Assembly (NCBI GenBank): GCA_937992055.1
Contig: CALKLQ010000035.1
Location: 1-16,446, forward strand
Direction: 5' to 3'
From: an uncultured Clostridia bacterium
GTDB taxonomy: Bacteria > Bacillota > Clostridia > Christensenellales > UBA1242
Length of the DNA stretch: 16,446 nucleotides
The notes under the pieces were generated by a model. That model made no database searches, was not told the DNA's origin, and saw only the letters and a list, made by a program, of their open reading frames with translations. Of this stretch, positions 13,389 to 16,446 are shown in pieces. Numbering within the stretch: the first letter of the stretch is position 1; each line of letters opens with the position of its first letter. A program made the translations under genes and the position numbers.

Positions 13389-13991
13389 CTATTTTTGATT
13401 ATCTAAATCCCAATCTTTGTGTCCTACATAATCATGTGCAAAAACAGGGTACTTTTTTGCAAATTCAGTTGTTTTGGGATGTTTTCTTGTTCCATCCAGA
13501 TTATACTCTTCAAGATAAGGCGTCAGTTTTTCTACTAACAAATCATTTAACGAATCAAATGTTTTTACAACAGTATAATCGCTTTCATTCAATTCGTAAT
13601 ATTGGCTACACTTTTTGTCATTTTTATATGCAAATAGTTTCCCACCAAGCATACAGCCAAAAACAATATAACTTTTATCTAAGGAACGAGTAAGATTTTG
13701 AATAACGATATCAAATGGAACATGCTTGGTTTCAAATCTGCAACTTTGAATACCATAAATACAGAATGATAGAAAGAATAAACGAAACCCGTTATATTTT
13801 TTATAAAGTTCTTTTAAATCTTTGGGCAAATACCATTTCATTTTTTTAAACAACTTTGGCATATCCACCGGCTTATAAAAGTAATGCAACCTTGTGTTTT
13901 TTTGTATGTGGTCAGTATTGCACAAAATTGTCACATATTTATCTTCATAATCCACTTTCCATTTCTCAAATATTTCTTTTATTATTTCCAT
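13389..13991 (-). CDS. SMI1/KNR4 (SUKH) family protein, cassette copy 2
   Basis: 200 residues from the ATG at 13991, chosen by the same GGAG-TGTGGA-ATG context as copy 1. Domain order is as in copy 1: a short N-terminal helix (MEIIKEIFEKWKVDYEDKY), then the SUKH core with LPKDLKELYKKYNG, FDIVIQN, IVFGCMLGG, FAYKNDK, and a TPYLEEYNLDGTRKHP end. Differences from copy 1 gather in the middle (residues 85-145) and at the C-terminus, that is in the regions that in immunity proteins meet the toxin, while the first 57 residues differ at only two positions. It has its own extended -10 and terminator. Function as immunity is inferred from the family and from the Imm11-like fragment next to it. Confidence 0.8.
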   Translation of the reverse strand: MEIIKEIFEKWKVDYEDKYVTILCNTDHIQKNTRLHYFYKPVDMPKLFKKMKWYLPKDLKELYKKYNGFRLFFLSFCIYGIQSCRFETKHVPFDIVIQNLTRSLDKSYIVFGCMLGGKLFAYKNDKKCSQYYELNESDYTVVKTFDSLNDLLVEKLTPYLEEYNLDGTRKHPKTTEFAKKYPVFAHDYVGHKDWDLDNQK

Positions 13992-14025
13992 TCCACACTC
14001 CATTTTCATAATAGCACAAAACTGA
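13909..14025. repeat. 117-bp direct repeat, copy 2
   Basis: Second copy of the segment described at 13234-13350; spacing between copies is 675 bp, one cassette length. Confidence 0.85.
14008..14016 (-). promoter_or_regulatory. Extended -10 promoter of SUKH cassette 2
   Basis: TGCTATTAT on the reverse strand, within the 117-bp segment identical to copy 1. Confidence 0.5.
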
Positions 14026-14040
14026 ATTTTTTCATACAAA

Positions 14041-14058
14041 AAACACCTTTCGGTGTTT
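14041..14058 (-). terminator. Terminator of the Imm11-like fragment (GAAA loop)
   Basis: AAACACC (14041-14047) and GGTGTTT (14052-14058) with GAAA loop on the reverse strand and a T run beyond. Third copy of the cassette terminator. Confidence 0.85.
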
Positions 14059-14060
14059 CT

Positions 14061-14285
14061 TTATTTTTCTAAACAAGTGAATGTAGGGTCAAAATCTATG
14101 CCTGAAATTTTATTTCTTCTTAGCATCTTACGCAATGGATCTGTCAAGTATATAGCAGAACGTGTTTCTTTCAGCCTAAAAATATCTAACCCTTTTGTCT
14201 TGTCTTCAATAATTGAAGGTATTGCCACACTATCCGAGAGCTCTTTGCAACAACTTTTAATTATTTTTGAGGTGTTTACATCCAT
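14061..14285 (-). pseudogene. Imm11/DUF1629-like immunity gene, 3' fragment
   Basis: 74 codons from an ATG at 14285 that has no ribosome binding site. The sequence MDVNTSKIIKSC, then GLDIFRLKETRSAIYLTDPLRKML and ISGIDFDP fits the C-terminal third of the Imm11/DUF1629 family, whose members end in a D-IFR, V-SD-x-K and TG-x-F pattern and are about 190 residues long. The N-terminal two thirds are missing; the region upstream is out-of-frame sequence of the lipoprotein gene. The stop is followed by the same terminator as the SUKH genes, so it was once a cassette of the same array. The family call rests on short motifs. Confidence 0.6.
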
Positions 14286-14329
14286 CACAATGTAGATGAG
14301 CAAGCACTCCATTTTCTGTACAAGTTGGT

Positions 14330-14716
14330 TCAACTTTTGCTACTGCATAAAAATAGCAATCGCCAACAGACAGGGATTATTAATTGCTCATTGCTCTTTT
14401 CTACACCGTCAATGAAGTTTTTATCGCAAACAGAACAATGGTCATGAGCAAGAGTTCCAGTATGCGTACAATCGGCGGGGTCGACACTTAAATGAGTAAG
14501 CGTATGAGATGCAGGAATAGTTTCCGTTTCGGTGTGATTGCACTTTGTGCAAGTTCTAGTTTTTACTCCGTCAGTAGTGCAAGTATAATCGGTGGTAACC
14601 ACCCAATCTGAATATGTATGAACACAATTCTTATTGCAAGCAGCAAATAGTATTACAGTCGAAAATATCATACAAAAGCAGACGAATAAATTTAATACTA
14701 AACTTTTCTTTGCCAT
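14330..14716 (-). CDS. Lipoprotein with Cys-rich repeats, cut short by a frameshift
   Basis: 128 residues; ATG with AAAGGAG upstream. Residues 4-26 are a signal peptide and LFAAC gives lipidation at C27, so the protein would be anchored on the outer face of the membrane. It then has repeats of the form TCTTDGVKTRTCTKC, NHTETETIPASH and DHCSVCDKNF, a Cys/His-rich module common in surface proteins of gut Clostridia and perhaps metal-binding. The last 15 residues (after LIIP) do not fit. In another frame the repeat continues (AVAKVEPTCTENGVLAHLHCDG) down to about 14281, where it meets the Imm11-like fragment. The gene has therefore a frameshift near 14365 and a later truncation. It is probably a decaying gene, though the short product could still be made. 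Confidence 0.65.
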   Translation of the reverse strand: MAKKSLVLNLFVCFCMIFSTVILFAACNKNCVHTYSDWVVTTDYTCTTDGVKTRTCTKCNHTETETIPASHTLTHLSVDPADCTHTGTLAHDHCSVCDKNFIDGVEKSNEQLIIPVCWRLLFLCSSKS

Positions 14717-14823
14717 ATTATTCTCCTTTTCAAAACAAATTATATTTATTTCAGTTATTCGTATTAATATAATATTACATATTTATCTCAAAATTGCAAG
14801 AAAATAATTTTTAAGGGATTAAA

Positions 14824-14860
14824 AAAAGAACTCTATCTTTCAATTTGATAGAGTTCTTTT
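14824..14860. terminator. Bidirectional terminator between surface-protein genes
   Basis: 14824-14837 pairs perfectly with 14847-14860 (14 bp, 9-base loop) with A and T runs on both sides. It follows the stop at 14917 on the reverse strand. Bases 14717-14823 are AT-rich, with a TATAAT (14739-14744) on the reverse strand but no clear -35. Confidence 0.88.
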
Positions 14861-14916
14861 CTTATTATTTTGCAAGTTTCAAAAGCCTTTGACTTTTATA
14901 TGCTTTTATTGATTTC

Positions 14917-15303
14917 TTATTCCGTTATGGTTAGTGTTCCAATAAAATTATATGCAAATTTATAATTTGTATCACTTACAATTTCAATTTTTGCTTGACC
15001 TGTAATAGGTTTTTCAAGGACCAAAGTAAGTGTTCCTGCATGATTCCATTCACTTTCACTTGTAACTGTTATTTTGAAGAATACATTTTCTGTTGTGTTT
15101 CCAACTGGCACTCTTGGTTTTACTTGAACAGAAGTTTTTGTTTGTGCACTCAATATAATGTCTAACTCTGTGATTACTTTTTGAGTGATTACAAGTTTGC
15201 CACCATTGTTTGTAAAAATAGGTGATTGCGAATAATCAACTTTGTAGTTGCTGTTGCTTAAAGTTGCATTTTTGTCATCTTTATGCAGACACAAAAAAAG
15301 CAT
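14917..15303 (-). pseudogene. Surface protein fragment with MBG-like ends
   Basis: The frame encodes two beta-rich segments, each ending in a form typical of MBG/Ig-like surface domains: SNYKVDYSQSPIF with GGKLVITQK, and DTNYKFAYNFIGTLTITE just before the stop. The only ATG at the 5' end (15303) lies inside a terminator stem, and the first residues (MLFLCLHK) are not a signal peptide. There is no N-terminal secretion signal and no anchor. It is most likely the C-terminal part of an exported repeat protein whose 5' part has been replaced. It could instead be the end of the gene to the right, cut off by the hairpin. Confidence 0.5.
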
Positions 15304-15334
15304 ATCTAGGAAAACTCCTAAAATATGCTTTTTT
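15294..15334. terminator. Terminator after the right-edge surface protein
   Basis: AAAAAAGCATAT (15294-15305) pairs perfectly with 15323-15334, with a further 5-bp inner stem TAGGA/TCCTA. On the reverse strand it ends in seven Ts. It lies 39 bp beyond the stop at 15373. Confidence 0.9.
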
Positions 15335-15372
15335 ATTATTTCTAATTCTTATTATAAGCTTGTTATTTTGTA

Positions 15373-16446
15373 TTAACTTTTAGTGATATAGAAATCAACA
15401 CTTTCTTTTCCTGCTTCACTGTCAGCAACTTTTGTTACTGTAACAAAATATAAAACTCCATCAGGTGTTATTACGTTTAGTTGGTATCCGCCTGAAACAC
15501 CAGATCCATCTTCTCTTTTAAAATTAACCGATTCACTAGCTGTCACATAGCCTGTTCCATTTGTTTCAAAATTTAATGTATAAGTTTTTAGATTTGGAGA
15601 AGCTTCTGTAGTAAATACAAGATAAAAACATTCGCCTTTGTTTAGTTGTCTGCTTACAGTGTTGGTATAATTTTTGCCTTCTACAAAGTTAAGTGTTTCA
15701 ACTTCTGTAAAGGTTTTGTTTGCCAAGATAGGTTTTGCAGTATCTAAATCAGCAAAACTACTATAGTCAAAATATACCTTACAATTACTGTCACCATGTA
15801 CTAACATATCGGTAAGAGCATTAGATGGCAATCTTAAGGCAACTACTTCTAGAGGTCTTGAATAACCCTCACAAATCATATAGTCACCAACTCTTATTGT
15901 TCCGTTGTTAACGCTAGTAACAGTAATGCCAACTTGTTCTTTGGTTGTGTCCCATTCAATGCTTTCAGCTGCACCACTTGTTAATGTTGCCACAACGCTG
16001 TCATTATAGTGAATTAAAGTAACTTTTGTAATACCTGATGTATATTGTTTAATTTTAAAATTGTTATCGTCAGTTGATAGACTGCTATAATTAATTTGTA
16101 TTCTTCCAGGATTTTTGTTGCTGTTTGTCTTTAATACTTTGATTGGAACATCAGCATGATTAACTAAACCATTAGTTACGCTAACAGTTCCTAAATGTAT
16201 ATATTGAACATTGGCATCTTCCATAGCTGTTTTGTTATAAGCAACCTTAAAAGTTACATTTCTAGTAAGGTCAACTTCGTATTTATTGATTACATATTCT
16301 GTTTTTGCAACTTCGCCTCTTAGGTAAGTAGAATTTCCTCTGCAGAAAATTCTTACTTCATAAGTTCCTGCATTTGTAGGAGCTGTTGTGGTGTAGGTGC
16401 TATCGTTTGCGCCTTTCACTTTGTATTGAATTTCGCAAAGGTCTTT
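15373..16446 (-). CDS. Exported MBG/Ig-like surface protein, C-terminal part (5' partial)
   Basis: 357 codons are visible and the frame is open through the right edge; the GTG at 16419 lies inside a domain (CEIQYKVKGANDSTY) and is not the start. The first 50 residues end an MBG-type repeat (TAPTNAGTYEVRIF, then EYVINKYEVDL). Then come beta-rich, Thr/Asn/Val-rich segments with no Cys pattern, and a final domain with TYTLNFETNGTGYVTASES and VLYFVTVTKV before the stop. No LPxTG or other wall-sorting signal is present at the C-terminus, so attachment, if any, must be through the missing N-terminal part. The likely role is a cell-surface or secreted repeat protein; ligand unknown. Confidence 0.65.
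   Translation of the reverse strand, partial: KDLCEIQYKVKGANDSTYTTTAPTNAGTYEVRIFCRGNSTYLRGEVAKTEYVINKYEVDLTRNVTFKVAYNKTAMEDANVQYIHLGTVSVTNGLVNHADVPIKVLKTNSNKNPGRIQINYSSLSTDDNNFKIKQYTSGITKVTLIHYNDSVVATLTSGAAESIEWDTTKEQVGITVTSVNNGTIRVGDYMICEGYSRPLEVVALRLPSNALTDMLVHGDSNCKVYFDYSSFADLDTAKPILANKTFTEVETLNFVEGKNYTNTVSRQLNKGECFYLVFTTEASPNLKTYTLNFETNGTGYVTASESVNFKREDGSGVSGGYQLNVITPDGVLYFVTVTKVADSEAGKESVDFYITKS

Noticed and set aside
1..16446. CRISPR array or insertion sequence
   Set aside because: No regularly spaced repeats with unique spacers and no transposase or integrase frame were seen on either strand.

Overview
The window is AT-rich, reads like a low-GC Gram-positive chromosome (ribosome binding sites of the AAGGAG type, sigma-A style promoters, a CIRCE-like heat-shock operator, and lipoprotein/MBG-type surface proteins with Cys-rich repeats as seen in gut Clostridia), and is mostly accessory DNA. 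An uncultured gut Clostridia-type Firmicute is the best guess; this is inference, as there is no phylogenetic marker in the window.

Left part (1-11675) is a defence island. A four-gene forward operon encodes a restriction-modification system: a methyltransferase subunit cut by the window edge, an Eco57I-like methylase with NPPY motif, a small winged-helix-like protein with one C-terminal membrane segment, and a GIY-YIG nuclease fused to a superfamily 2 helicase. Two hairpins follow, then a forward SLOG (DUF1273-like) gene that converges on a reverse 1190-residue protein built as HNH, then helical/TPR repeats, a GreA/B-C-like beta region and a PIN-like nuclease domain. Upstream of that, also on the reverse strand, are a 3' remnant of a metallophosphoesterase gene, a type IV AbiEi/AbiEii toxin-antitoxin operon with a well-formed double operator, and a small stand-alone nucleotidyltransferase with its own promoter.

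Centre (11676-12600) holds no intact gene and is a recombination junction. It contains the exact 3' half of a tRNA-Thr(GGU), starting at the anticodon loop, followed by a terminator. On each side sit tandem 10-bp-period repeats of closely related sequence in opposite orientation, which look like integrase arm sites around an att core. Immediately right is a decayed 5' end of clpB (frameshift, in-frame stop, truncated) still preceded by a CIRCE-like operator and a -10 box.

Right part (12685-16446) is all on the reverse strand. Two tandem SMI1/KNR4 (SUKH) genes share an identical 117-bp 5' segment and near-identical GAAA-loop terminators, and a third copy of the terminator ends a fragment of an Imm11/DUF1629-like immunity gene. 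The arrangement looks like an array of self-contained immunity cassettes. Beyond it are a frameshifted lipoprotein, an MBG-like surface protein fragment and the C-terminal part of a larger surface protein that runs off the right edge.

The likely biology is layered anti-phage defence (modification/restriction, a multi-domain nuclease effector, and an abortive toxin-antitoxin) in an integrative island, next to a store of orphan immunity genes. The most distinctive items are the HNH-TPR-GreAB-C-PIN protein, the attP-like tRNA-Thr junction, the membrane-anchored small protein inside the restriction operon, and the immunity cassette array.
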